Shown: piece by piece, positions 34,495 to 45,609 of the stretch | Position numbering within the stretch: the first letter of the stretch is position 1 | Layout of the letters: each line of letters opens with the position of its first letter | Source of the DNA: Brachycybe producta | Lineage: Eukaryota; Arthropoda; Diplopoda; Playtdesmida; Andrognathidae | Length of the DNA: 64,000 nt | NCBI GenBank assembly: GCA_036925085.1 | Contig: JAUPFP010000025.1 | Coordinates: forward strand, 992,001 to 1,056,000 | Direction: 5' to 3' | Translations under genes and position numbers: made by a program | The notes under the pieces: model-generated | What the model was told of the DNA's origin: nothing | The model's input: only the letters and a program-made list of their open reading frames with translations | Databases searched by the model: none

Positions 34495-34835
34495 TGGATC
34501 ACACATTCTTGAAAACAATCAGAATACAGTTTCAGCTACATTTCTGCTTTCTGTCGCGTTAAACGATTTTCACACATTGATTAGAACAGAAAACATTTCC
34601 AGAGGACATTGTTGAATTTTATGGAATGTAGGGAAACAACAGGAAGAGGAACCATGAAGAATAATGCAAATGAGAGAGCTGTTTTCCTATTGGCTGATAA
34701 CATGCAATTCCGAGTGGAGGGAAGAAACAATTTGCCGAATTTTTTTTCTGCCTACTTTCAGCTAAATAAATAGAATGAAATTATTCAAGTTAGATAAAGT
34801 CGATTTTTTTTCTGCATATGTGACTTAGCCTTAAT
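34495..34835. repeat. CAGAAA-family copy
   Basis: AGCCTGGATCACACATTCTT opens it and CTGCATATGTGACTTAGCCT closes it. TATTGGCTGATAACATGCAA is inside. This is the clearest full-length copy of that family. Confidence 0.55.
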
Positions 34836-34949
34836 GAACCAAAGTATGCCTTAAAAAGTTATTTAAAAATATGACATAATGTGTAGATGGTTATTTTTTT
34901 TTTTACTCTTCTACTTTTTTAAATATTTTAACGTTTTTCTTTTTCCTGA

Positions 34950-35310
34950 ACTCTTCATTATTTTGTCTTTCAGGTATAGAAATGAAGAGAAACTTGAATG
35001 TGTCTTAGAAACTAGAAGGGTAGCTGAATCACTTAAGTGTATTTTCATAATTGACATCTTTCAAAATAAGCTTTTGATGTTAGTTTAAAAATGACCCAGC
35101 GGACAATATTTTTTATTTTTTTGTATAAAACGTTTATTTTGAAAGAAATTACCATGAAAAATAATACTAACCGTTGATTGAGATACTCTTCTAGTTTCTA
35201 AAACACTTTCTAGTATTTTTTTTTAAAAAAAAATTTGCTCTTCTGAAAGACAGAGAATAATCTGAATTCTAAAATCAGTTGTTCATAAACTCTCATCTTA
35301 AATAAAATCA
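34950..35310. mobile_element. T1 MITE copy
   Basis: It runs from CTGAACTCTTCATTATTTTG to TTCATAAACTCTCATCTTAA, with both arms well preserved. Confidence 0.75.
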
Positions 35311-35619
35311 ATTCAGTGTGTCTAAAGTTCAATGTTTTCTTGTTGCATTATTTTTGAAACTATTTGAAATTTGAGTAATTTTTCTATTTGCAAAATTCCT
35401 TTATAAATTTTTGTTTGCTATTTTTCTTGAGTGAATTGGAACTTTGTTCCATCAGCTTATTATTATTTATTATTGACAATGAAAAAAATGTAGAAAGTCC
35501 AATGTTTAAACAAAGGGAATGTTGGGAACGAAAACAAAAAATGAATCGAAAAAATGTCTCAATTTTCAAGAAAACTAACAACAACAAAAAATGACGTAAT
35601 CATTTTAAGCAGTTAGATT

Positions 35620-35735
35620 CAGTACAAGAGATATTTGTTTACCTCGCCCCTTTTATAAGGACCAGCAATTTCAAATTGGTTGATATTTGGTCTGACGCTC
35701 AAAAAAAGGCGGGGCAAACTAATATCTTGTGCTGG
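35620..35735. repeat. Short foldback, CGCCCCTTTTAT type
   Basis: CAGTACAAGAGATATTTG and CTAATATCTTGTGCTGG pair, as do the inner CGCCCCTTTT and AAAGGCGGGG. The interior resembles the next element and the one at 18927. Confidence 0.6.
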
Positions 35736-35799
35736 TTCGAAACGCCTGTATTTTAAGTTGTTTATTTTTGAAGAAACCAAAAAAAGAGGACTGAAAATA

Positions 35800-36104
35800 A
35801 CAGGCAAGTGTGGCCAGCACTAACTTTTAGTTTTCTCTGCCCTTTTATGAGCGTCAGACCAAATAACCAATTAGAAATTGATGACGCTCTTAAAAGGGCG
35901 GAGCAAACGAAAAGCTAGTGCTGCCCAGAAGCAGTTGGGCGCAGCCAGAAAAGTTCGTTCTGATTGGTTATTTAGGGTTGTTACGCGTTTGATTCTGTTT
36001 GTTATGGGTTTGTTATTGGTCTTATGCTCATAAATGGGCGGGGCTAAGAGAATTTTTTTTTCTGGCTGCGCCCAACTGCCTGTTGTCTGGCCACACTTGC
36101 CTGT
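35800..36104. mobile_element. hAT-like MITE, TSD TGAAAATA
   Basis: Perfect 18-bp ends ACAGGCAAGTGTGGCCAG; TGAAAATA is identical at 35792-35799 and 36105-36112. Inner arms CAGTTGGGCGCAGCC and GGCTGCGCCCAACTG also pair. Frames of 60-97 codons inside are not genes. Confidence 0.92.
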
Positions 36105-36249
36105 TGAAAATAGATGGACTAAATGTGACGAGTTGGGGGTGTTTTTTTTCTTCTTTGTCTTCAATTTTTTTCTATTGTTCTTTATGAATTGGTTTTTTAA
36201 GCGCGGCCATTTGTAAAATATACAAATTGAAGGATAAACAATTATTGCC

Positions 36250-36810
36250 AGAATCCAAACTCTGGTAATATTACATTTTCAAAAGGAATATTAAGAATTA
36301 TTTGAAAGTGTGTTTTTTTATAAACTTAATGAGGAAATAATTCACTTAAGATGGTTTATGAAAAGCTGATTTTTATATATTTCAGGTGCAAAATGGAGAA
36401 AACCTGAATGTGTTTTCAAAACTAGAAGGGTTGCCCAGTCACTTAAGGTAGTTTTACTTTTAAAAGTGTAAACGCCTCTTGAACTATTTATTGATTATTA
36501 TTCGATTTTTAAGGTGAAAAATAAAAGATAAAATTGAATCTGTGTTAGAAACTAGAAGAGTAGCTCAATTATTTAAAATATTTTCATTTTGATATCTTTC
36601 AAAATAAACTTTTTTTTTTAGATTGGAAGAGGCAAGATGACGCCTAGAAGACAGTATTTTTTAATTTTTGCTATGTAAGGTTTATTTTCATAGATAAGTG
36701 TGTTTCACTAAGTTCGAAGGTACCCTTCTAGTTTTTAAAGCACTTTCTAGTTTCTGCTCTTGAAAGACAAGAATAATGAGTTCGAAAATTAGCTGTTCAC
36801 TAACCATCTT
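36250..36810. repeat. T1 cluster
   Basis: Two left arms (ACTAGAAGGGTTGCC near 36421 and TTAGAAACTAGAAGAGTA near 36547) precede one right arm ending AGCTGTTCACTAACCATCTT. Confidence 0.65.
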
Positions 36811-36831
36811 GAGTGTAAAACGCCCCTCAAA

Positions 36832-37104
36832 CTCCTGGCACAGAATAAACAACTACAGAAGGGAAACTGAGACATTAATTTGTGACAGAATTTTTCTGCG
36901 CATGTGCGGCGCCGCCGCGTGGTGACACAGCTGCAGCCATTTTGAAATGTATTAATTTTAATACATTTCAAAATGGCGGCTATTAAGTAACCGGTTAAAA
37001 TAAGAGAAGCTTTCAGTCCAAGGTCATGAAATTCTGTCACAGCAACATCATAGGCACCGCACGTGAGTTTCCCATCTGTTCTTCTCCTTATTCTGTGCTC
37101 CTGG
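36832..37104. mobile_element. Foldback element with CTCCTGGCACAG ends
   Basis: GGCACAGAATAA, GGGAAACTGAG and GTGACAGAATTT on the left recur inverted on the right. The centre is a 20-bp perfect hairpin (36936-36955 with 36958-36977). A 113-codon reverse frame crosses it and is not supported. Confidence 0.65.
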
Positions 37105-37115
37105 TTTGTTCTGTT

Positions 37116-37476
37116 AAACCTGGAACACACACGCGGAATTCCGCTCAGAAAACCACAACAGCAGAATATTTAATTTTCCATAAAAAGTGAACTGAAAATT
37201 CATTAAAAATGAGTTGAACAAAGCTCAACTTTTTCCGTTCTCAAAATATTCCTTTCAAAGAAGCATGTGACATCACAAAAAAGCAAATTGGAATCCATTT
37301 TGGCAATAAATGTTTCTTTTCTTGCTCAATAGAGGGTGAACACTACTTTCCTCGTTACTTTTCTGTTTCTGTTTCTGTGTGTGAACCAACAGAGATACAG
37401 AAAAAGAAAATGACTTTTTTTTTCCTTTTCCTATCTTCTATTTCCTTGGCGGAATTCCGCGTGTGTGTTCCAGGCT
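37116..37476. mobile_element. GGAATTCCGC-family MITE, copy 1
   Basis: The ends are CCTGGAACACACACGCGGAA and GGCGGAATTCCGCGTGTGTG, inverse to each other. The interior has CTCAACTTTTTCCGTTCTCA and CAATAGAGGGTG. Copies 2 and 3 are at 38378 and 54242. Confidence 0.8.
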
Positions 37477-37489
37477 TCATTCAGAAAGA

Positions 37490-37800
37490 GGTAACTTGAA
37501 AATGTTTTAGAAACTAGAAGGGTTGGCTTCAATCACTTAAAGGTGGTTTTAAAGTGTAAACGCCTCTTGAACTCCGGGATTATTTTGTTTTTCAGGTGAA
37601 AAATAAAGATAAACTTGAATGTGAGTTAGAAACTAGAAGGGTAGCTCAATCATTTAAAGGTATTTTCATGCTGATGATATCTTTCAAAATTGAAAGGGAT
37701 CCAACTTTAAGTAGACGTTATTTTTAATTATGTTTTTTTTTTCTTTTGTAAAAAGTTTATTTGGAAAGATATTAAAACATGTGAATGTTTAGTTATTTTT
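37490..37800. repeat. T1 copies, disrupted
   Basis: TTTTAGAAACTAGAAGGGTT, TTAAAGGTGGTTTTAAAGTG and TTAGAAACTAGAAGGGTAGC follow one another, then a decayed right half. Confidence 0.6.
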
Positions 37801-38377
37801 TTTTTTGTTAAATTTCTGAAACAGTTTTCATTTTTAAAAAAAATCTCCTCCTACATGTAAAAATGTGTCAAAGGTCAGGATTGAGAATTGCAATTGTTTG
37901 CATTCTTCTTCTTAAATTCTGGGATTGCAATTATAATTTTGGAGAAGAGTGTGGTGGCTTCATTTAAAATTAACATTATATGTACAGTATGTGTTTTCTA
38001 GTCATTAATTTGCATGGAAAATGCCTTTTATTTTTACTGTTATTGTTATGTGTTCTTCTTTCTTGCTAAAAATTTTTTTCATTTTTCCAAGTTTTTACTA
38101 ATTTGTTTCTATTTCTATTGTTTCTACTTTTTTGTTGTTGTTTGTAACAACTAATTTCAATGACTCGTGTAATATAGCCATTTTAATACATTGCATTCAT
38201 GACAAATGAATGAATTGTTTAAAACTTTAACCTTTTAAAGTCAGACAGAAATTACTTATTTGTTCTGTTGGTCGTTTTAATTTTCAAATAGTCTAGATTC
38301 TTGATGGTAGACTAGATTAACTAATTTTTTCTGTTTGGACGTTTTTTTAATGCAAATTTTAAAGTGAAAAAAAATTT
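37801..38377. other. No gene seen
   Basis: AT-rich, with GTTGTTGTTTG words. Nothing supported. Confidence 0.4.
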
Positions 38378-38762
38378 AAGCATAGAACACACGCGCGGAA
38401 TTCCGCTCAGAAAATCAAAAAAGAATATTTAAATTAGAAAATTTTTTCCAAAAAACGTGAACGGAAAATTCATTAAAAATGATTTTGAACAAAGCTCAAC
38501 TTTTTCCATTCTCAAAATATTTAGTTCAAATTCCCACCAATCAGAAAGAAGCATGTGACATCACAAAAAAAGGAAACTGGAATCTCATTTTGGCAATAAA
38601 TGTTTCTTTTCTTGCTCAATAGAGGGCGCGCACAACTTTCCTCATTACTTTTATGTTTCTATGTGTGAGCAACACAGATACCGAAAAAGAAAATGACTTT
38701 TTTTTTATCCTTTTCCTATTTTCTTTTTCCTTGGCGGAATTCCGCGTGTGTGTTCCCGGCTT
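38378..38762. mobile_element. GGAATTCCGC-family MITE, copy 2
   Basis: It runs from AAGCATAGAACACACGCGCG to GTGTGTTCCCGGCTT; the interior is highly similar to the other two copies, including CAATAGAGGGCGCGCACAAC. Confidence 0.8.
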
Positions 38763-39000
38763 AAAGTGTGGAACGCGTCTCAAACTCTTGATTGAATTTG
38801 GCAACTTTAAGCAGACGACATATGTATTTTTTGTCTAGAAAAAGCTTATTTTTGAAAAATATTGACATGAAAAATACCCTGAAGTGATTGTGAGCTGCCA
38901 TTCCAGTTTCTAAAAGACTTTCTGGGTTCTCTTAATTTTGCTTCTGAAAGACAGAATAATTAAAGATTGAAAATCATCTGTTTTGTAAACCGTCTTAAGT
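38763..39000. repeat. T1 copy, left part replaced by the adjoining MITE
   Basis: TTAAAGTGTGGAACGCGTCT then a jump to the right arm (GCCATTCCAGTTTCTAAAAG) ending TTTTGTAAACCGTCTTAA. Confidence 0.6.
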
Positions 39001-39049
39001 TCAATTTCTGCTTTTTTTTTCTTTAATTTTGAAGTCTCTTTTGACGTGC

Positions 39050-40250
39050 AGAAAACGCCAACTGCGATTATGACTAAAAATAACATTTATAGTTAAAACA
39101 ATTCTATTTGATTTATATCTTTTTGGCAGAAAGTAGGCAGAAAAGAGAACATTGTTTCTGCCATCTAAAATGACATTTTCTCATTTACATGCAGAAAACG
39201 CCAACTGAGAATGCGACTAAAATAGCATAGTTTAAATATTTCTTTTCTATTTCTATTTTTGGTAGAAAGTAGGTAGAATTTCGCAGAAAAAGGAAAATTC
39301 TTTCTGCCATGTGAAATTACATTTTATCAGCCAATAAGGAAGGCGTCTTTCAGATGCAATCATTTTTTTTTTTGCTCCTCGGACACGTTTTTTTTTACAT
39401 GCGTTTCGCGTGGCGCCCACGTGTTGGTTTTGAGCGCCATTTTTTCAGTATTTCTTTACAGATATAATTGCTATTTTGTTTTCGATTGCACCCATCGAAG
39501 CAGTTAAGACGTTCTTGTTGTTTTTTCTTCATTTTTCTAGTCTCTTATCACAATATTTACAATTGTGGGATGATGATCGTACAACAAATGTGTACATTAA
39601 TTATTCTTTTTATCATTTATTTATGGTTTTTGTCTTGAAAATTAGTTTTTCATTGAGTTTTTGACGTTTTCTCATCATGTTTTTTTTAGATGATTTTTAG
39701 CTTTTATTGATGGATCACACATAAGTAAAAAAAATCAGGATACATTTTGACCTAAATTTCTGCTTTTCTTTGCTTTCAAACATAAATTTCACTGTTATTT
39801 CTGCACATTTTCAACCAAGTAGATCGTATGGAATTATTCGAATTTGATAAATTTCTTTTTAATTTTCTGCTTTTCTTGGCGTTCAAAAATGTTCACACAT
39901 TACAATAGAAAATACTTCCGGTTCGTTTTTCAGTTTATAAAAGAGAAAAGAATAAAGAGGCGTCATGAAGACGTCATCCTATTGGTTGAAAAAAAAAGTG
40001 TAATTCCGCCTGACAAAAGGAAAGTAGTTTGACTGTTATTTCTGCACACTTTTCAGTAGTTCAAGGTAAGATAGGATGAAATTATACGAATTTCAAGGAC
40101 ATTTTTGAGTTTGGTTAAAAAAAAATACTATTTCTGATTGGCAGAAAGTTGTTTCTGTACACTTGCTGCCAAATAGACAGAAAGGAATTAATCAAAACAG
40201 ATACTTTCTTTTTTTGAGTGGAATTTTTTTTGTAAGGCATGTGTGATCTA
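39050..40250. repeat. CAGAAA-family relics
   Basis: GCAGAAAACGCCAACTG, TTTATCAGCCAATAAGGAAG and AAATGTTCACACATTACAAT recur in at least three units. A stretch at 39390-39710 shows nothing else. Confidence 0.45.
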
Positions 40251-40850
40251 GCCGTTATTTTTGTGTCACAATTTCCACTCAAATAATAATAACAACATAT
40301 GTCTTTTAAATGTACAACAAATTCATTTCAATCAGATTGAAATGATAATATTGTCAATGTCAGCTTGCATACTTTTTTTTCTTCTTCAATTTTCTGTCAT
40401 TTCAAAATTGATGACAACAATAACAACATTATAACATTGTAGATGAACTTTTTATATTATAGGAAACGTTGTAATTTATGTTATTTTAATTATTTAAAGT
40501 GTTGTAATTTCTACGTTTCGTATATTTATATATATAATATGTCTTTTGTTCTAATTGCGGCTAAAAGTGATGAAATATTCATGGATTTTATACTATGAAG
40601 TTATTATATAATGGTTGGTAGGAGGGAAGTTTGTTTTTTCTAGTCTACTTTTACAAATGGTATAAGCTTATAATATATCATTATCTGTGTTGATGGAAAA
40701 TAAGGAACTTTAATTCAAAGTAAGAGATGTAGGCCTATCCGTCTACACTCAGTGTCTTAATGTATGTGGGGTTTATTTTTAGATTTCCTTTTCTACTGCA
40801 GCAGATTTAAGGCTGATATATCTTTTTTTCAGTACGCTCGTATGTCGTCG
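40251..40850. other. No gene seen
   Basis: AT-rich. No repeat that I recognise. Confidence 0.4.
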
Positions 40851-40908
40851 TGTCTTAACATATGTGTTTTGTGTCTGTTACCATGTCTAAGGGTGTGTGT
40901 GTCTTGTT

Positions 40909-41175
40909 GCAGTGTGTTTGTCACACTTTATTATAGTTTGTCACACTTTATTATAGTTTGTCACACTTTGTTATTGTGTGTCACTTTGTTATTGTGTCAC
41001 ACTTTGTGTGGCATACTTTATTGTGTGTCACACCTTATTGTGTGTCACACTTTGTTATAGTTTGTCACACTTTGTTATAGTTTGTCACACTTTGTTATAG
41101 TTTGTCACACTTTGTTATTGTGTATCACACTTTGTTATTGTGTATCACACTTTTGTTACAGTGTGTCACGGTTTT
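40909..41175. repeat. 20-bp minisatellite TTTGTCACACTTTGTTATAG
   Basis: About twelve units, some shortened, in direct tandem. It is part of a longer T/G-rich domain with GTGTCAC words that continues to about 42440. Confidence 0.85.
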
Positions 41176-41390
41176 AATGTGTCACAATGTTGTAAGGTGT
41201 GTCTTTAAAGTTTGTTTTGTGTGTACTATGTCACAGATTCAGAGGGCGTTTCTTTGCGTGCGTTTTGTCAGTGTGTGTGTGTGTGTGTGTGTGTCACAAG
41301 TTCCGTTATTGTGTGTCACAATGTGTACGGTATGTCAAAGTGTATGTTTTGAAGTGTATCTTGTCCTCAACTTCTGTGTGTTGCAGGGTG
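41176..41390. repeat. GTGTCA-rich domain and (GT)n
   Basis: A perfect GT run lies at 41270-41293, surrounded by irregular GTGTCAC words. Frames near 99 codons are rich in Cys and Val and reflect this composition. Confidence 0.6.
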
Positions 41391-41729
41391 GATTGATTTA
41401 AATCAAATTGATTTAAATTATAATTTAAAATTTTAATTCATGATTTAAATTTTTTTTAAAAAATGGCAACACCATAAAAATTAAGTGATTTAACTCTCAT
41501 TTTGCAATTTCTTTTTTAGAATTTTTCATAGGGGCCTAATTTTTTTTTAAAAAAACGTTAAGTTTTCCTTTTTTATGAAAAGAATTTCTTATAAATAATA
41601 ATGTTGGTGACAGATCAATAAACAGACTTGAACACTTTGCCACCAATGAAATTCCAGTTACTAAAAGGACCATTTTAGGAAATTTTAAAGATATTGAAAA
41701 AAATCCTGATTTTTATCCACCTTGGTGTT
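41391..41729. mobile_element. Possible MITE with ATTTAAATC ends
   Basis: GGTGGATTGATTTAAATCAA at the left and CCTGATTTTTATCCACC at the right are approximate inverses. The sequence interrupts the GTGTCA domain. A related but diverged stretch lies at 56560-57155 ending GATTTAAATCTGTTACCACC. Confidence 0.5.
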
Positions 41730-41916
41730 TTGTATCTGTTACTATGTCACACCGGATGTGTGTGTTATAGTGTGTTAAGTGTGTCACAGGGTGTGTGTAT
41801 GTTAAAATTTATTAAATTGTGTGTATTTCAGTGTGTTGAAGCATGTGAGTATGTAATAGCTTCTTTAATCTGCGTCACAGTCTGTTTATGTGTGACGCAC
41901 TGTTTTTATGTTGCAA

Positions 41917-42121
41917 ATATGTTACTGTCAATCTGCGGAATCAGTCAATCTGCAGATTGGCTAGGCGATCTGCAAAACAGTTTGCCAACTAGCTAGTGAA
42001 TCTGCAAAATTCAACACCTAAAATATATCGAATTTTGCAGATTCACTAACAGTTTCGTGGTTTTGCAGATCGCCTAGGCAATCTGCAGATTGACTGATTC
42101 CGCAGATTGACAGTAACATAT
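41917..42121. mobile_element. 205 bp palindromic element, CTGTCAATCTGCGG ends
   Basis: ATATGTTACTGTCAATCTGC is repeated inverted at the right end, and the arms continue with AATCAGTCAATCTGCAGATT and GCGATCTGCAAAAC. The two arms are nearly identical over about 60 bases, so it is recent or conserved. A remnant appears at 53883-53925. Confidence 0.8.
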
Positions 42122-42179
42122 ACTGTATATCTATATAACAAAGGCGCACCACCCGCCTGTAGGCTTTAACTTACCAGTG

Positions 42180-42440
42180 TCAAAATGTGTCAGTTTCTTG
42201 TCATTGTCACAGTGTTTATACCTGTCAGTCCTGTCGGAATGTATTAATGTTTGTAACAGTTATTATGTGCGTCACGGTGTATTTAATGATGTGTCATAAT
42301 GTATTTTGTGTGTCACGGTGTGTTTATAATGTATGTGTCACTGTGTGTTACTGTTGTGCCTCTTATACTTTGTGGTGTGTGTGTTGTTTATTCACTTTGT
42401 GTGTGTGTGTTTTCTGTATAAATGTTTGTATAAAAATGTG
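42180..42440. repeat. GTGTCA-rich domain, continued
   Basis: GTGTCACGGTGT and related words recur without a fixed period. Confidence 0.6.
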
Positions 42441-42694
42441 TTTGGCAACTGTTTTTTTTTAACTGTTTGTTTACTGACTTTCAAAAGTGCATTTAAACAG
42501 TTTTTAGACTTCACTTCAAGGCTTGATATGATGTCGCAGTTTTTTTTTTTCCTTATTATTTTGCTTCAAATTGACTTTGTTCAGTTTTGAAAAAAAAAAA
42601 AACTACTTTTCGAGTTTTTTCGTTCTGCTTCTCATTTGTAATTGGAATGAAGATTTTCTCGAAACACTTTCCGCTCTACTTGTGGTTTTTTTTC

Positions 42695-43225
42695 ATCACG
42701 CGTGCTCACACACACACACTGATTCCTATACAAGCGCACATAAGACACATTTACATGACAAACTGTCACACACACCCACACACACAACATACTCAGACCC
42801 AAAAGAAAACACGCACGCACATAATAACATAAATTACAAATGACACACTTGTCACACACTTGAAGTACAAACATGAAAGAAATACGCACTGTTAGACATA
42901 TTAATAAACAGTGACAGAATATAAACACTGTGACAATTATTAGACTTTTGACACACTTAAGACACATGTGGGCTATAGGCAGGTGTGACGCACACATAAA
43001 TATACTGTGACACCCACATACTGTACACACACACGATGGAAACATAGACGCACACAAATAACGTTGGCACCGAAGGCACAAATACACGTGACACTCACAC
43101 TGTCACACGCGACACTCACACACACGCGTCCAATACTGACACACAAAACACACACAGTACAACATATTTACAGTCAGTGTAACAAATATACAGTGACAGA
43201 CACACGCCACAAAGCCACACATTAC
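42695..43225. repeat. TGACAC-rich domain, inverse orientation
   Basis: The same words appear complemented (GACACAC, CTGTGACA, CACACACG). The boundary between the two orientations lies near 42450-42690. Frames of up to 151 codons here are Cys- or Thr/His-rich composition artefacts. Confidence 0.7.
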
Positions 43226-43234
43226 AGAGTAATC

Positions 43235-43763
43235 TTAAGGTGGCTGAATAGATATTTTTGTATTTGTTCTTCAAATAGCCACAGTGGTGACTATTGGAGG
43301 TTTCTTCTCTCACCCACGATTTTGAGAAAATTTATATTTTTCAAGCGAACGTTTTTCAGGAGAAACATTACGAGAGAAAAAAACTCAAGTGTTTTTGAAA
43401 CTAGAATAGTTGGAAATAAACTTTTTATAAGAGTTTGAAAAACGTGAAAATAGTGAAATTCGTGAAATTTCAATGGAAAACCTAAAAAGAACTTGGTCAT
43501 TTTCAAACTGAACTATAAAATGTTTTATTTTTGAAGATATCGTTAATGAAAAAACTTGTAGCCATACTTTTTTACTTACTTTTTAAAACAATTTGGAATT
43601 TTTGTCATAATGTTGTTTCTGAAAAAAAAAAACGTTCGCTAGACGATTTTCTGTCCAAATTTTACAAAAAAAACGTCTATAGAGCCATAGCATTAGCCAC
43701 GGCAGTAACGCCGTCCGGTTAGACAAAAAAAAAGCAAAATAAATATCTATTCAGCCACCTTAA
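43235..43763. mobile_element. TTAA MITE with GGTGGCTGAATAGA ends, copy 2
   Basis: TTAA at 43235-43238 and 43760-43763; ends GGTGGCTGAATAGATATTTT and AAATATCTATTCAGCCACC. The interior carries AGCGAACGTTTTTC and AAACGTTCGCT as inner arms. Confidence 0.88.
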
Positions 43764-44490
43764 ATAGGTTTTTTTATTATTATAATGTACATATATGACT
43801 TTGTTACTTCCTAATTTCTTAAACACAGTTTTATCGTATTTGTTTTCTCCTACTTTTATTAAAAATAAATGATTCTCCATAATAAGGATACAAAACAAAA
43901 TCCTAATTCATGTTCATATTACATGAATCAATTCAACAAATGGTTTTTATTGTTGGCCTCTTTATTTTATCTTAAGTAGAAGTTTTTATATAAATGTAAA
44001 TGAAACCCGTTGAAAATTGGGTTAAAATAGACCCCAAGAGTTGGAGAGAAAAGGCGGGGGTATTGGGGGAAGGGGGTGCTTTTCTATGTATTTATCATTA
44101 GTTTTGGATGAGATTTTTTTGTTCTCGTGTTTCTCGGTCCTCCTTTTCTGTGTATCATTTATTCTTCTCAAATGTATTGATTTTTCTCTTCGTTTTTTAA
44201 AAGCCTTATATTTTTTGGGTTTTGTGTTACTTGTGTTTTTCGTACTAATTACCATCATTCTCAAAATGACACTAGCAATAAGTCTTTAAACTAATGGGAT
44301 ATCCTTGTTCTTTAAAGTAAACGGATTAGTTTTTATTTGTAAAAACAACATCAAAAATTAGAAAAATCATCAGAACACAAACAAACACAAATAAACAAAA
44401 AATAGTCTTTCATATTTAGAATTTTAGAATTTTTCTTATGCAATAGCAAATAAAATGTTTATGAATTTGTGGCCCGAGTGCCAACTGTAA
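43764..44490. other. No gene seen
   Basis: AT-rich. Frames at 44022-44289 on both strands lack coding signs. Confidence 0.45.
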
Positions 44491-44492
44491 AA

Positions 44493-45235
44493 GTAATCAT
44501 AAGGGCTCGAATTTGCATGCAATGTGAAGCAAATGTTTCTCAATCTGTGACCCAAGTGCCAATTGTGAAGCAAGGAAAAAGGCTCTGATTTTTATGCAAA
44601 TATCAAGCAAATGTTTCTTAATATGTGGCCCAGGTGCCAATTGTGAAGTAATGAAAAAGGCTTTGATTTTTATGCAAATATCAAGCAAATGTTTCTCAAT
44701 CTGTGGCCCAAGTGATTTGTCAAATAATAATCCTCTTTAAATCAACAATTATTTTTGTTTTCAACCAAAAACACTGGTTAGAGGCTAGAACTTTCTAGTT
44801 GACAACTGATTGTAGGCCCTAACTAGGCATCTAACCTCTAACTAGCCTTTTTATTAGAAAAAAAAACATAATTGCAGTTGCTCGAATGATGATTGACTAA
44901 GACTACCTCATAACAATTGCAACTTGAGCCACAAATTGAGAAACATTTTACTTTGATATTGCATAAAAATCCGAGCCCCAGTAATAGTCATCATTAGAGC
45001 AACTGCAATTATGCTTTTTCTAATAATAAAAAAAATGCTACTTAGAGGCTAGAAATTCGGTTACTATCAGTTGCCAGCTAGGAAGTTCTAGAATCTAACC
45101 AATGTTTTTTATTGGGGAAAAAAATCATAATTGTTGGTTGGTTTAAACGGGGGAGTTTAAATGGGGGTTACTTCACCATTGGCTCTTGAGCCACAGATTG
45201 AGAAACATCTGCTTGATATTGCATAACATTTTTCC
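44493..45235. mobile_element. Composite of TAGGGCTCGG-family hAT MITEs
   Basis: The left terminus occurs three times in tandem (near 44495, 44580, 44657), each with CAAATGTTTCTCAAT or TTAAT and GCCAATTGTGAAG. One right end falls near 44980 and another near 45225. The centre has GGTTAGAGGCTAGAAC and its inverse. Confidence 0.7.
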
Positions 45236-45609
45236 TTTATATTGATTACATTTTGGGAACATGTTTTAATTTAAAAAAATGAGAGATTCTTTTGCCTCTT
45301 TTCTGACTTTGAGGCTGATAAAGAGTTGGGGCCTCGGGGCCCCATTCTTAGTTTTCTTTGAGGCTATGTATGGTGTTGGTTTTGAGGTGGCCTCTTCATT
45401 GATTGACCACTAAAGGTCACTATTTTAGGTACAAAGATATCGACTTGAATATGAAATTAGTTGGTTGACATTGATTTTTATATTTTTCTCATGAATGCAT
45501 TCAACTATTAAGTGACAAGTTGCTTAACAGTAATTTTTTAAGCTGTAAAAAAACCCGCGTTTATAGTCGGGTGTATATGTGGCTATGTTTCTTGTGAAGA
45601 ATTGATTCA

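Noticed and set aside
35871-36216. Frames of 60-97 codons on both strands
   Set aside because: They lie largely within a hAT MITE that has exact ends and target duplication.
36789-37130. 113-codon reverse frame with Arg- and Cys-rich content
   Set aside because: Crosses a foldback element; no start or splice support and no recognised domain.
42632-43438. 151-codon reverse and 143-codon forward frames
   Set aside because: Cys/Val or Thr/His rich, from CA/GT repeats; the forward frame also runs into a TTAA MITE.
44022-44289. Opposed 80-codon frames
   Set aside because: AT-rich, hydrophobic on one strand and Lys/Thr-rich on the other, the usual result of T-rich DNA.
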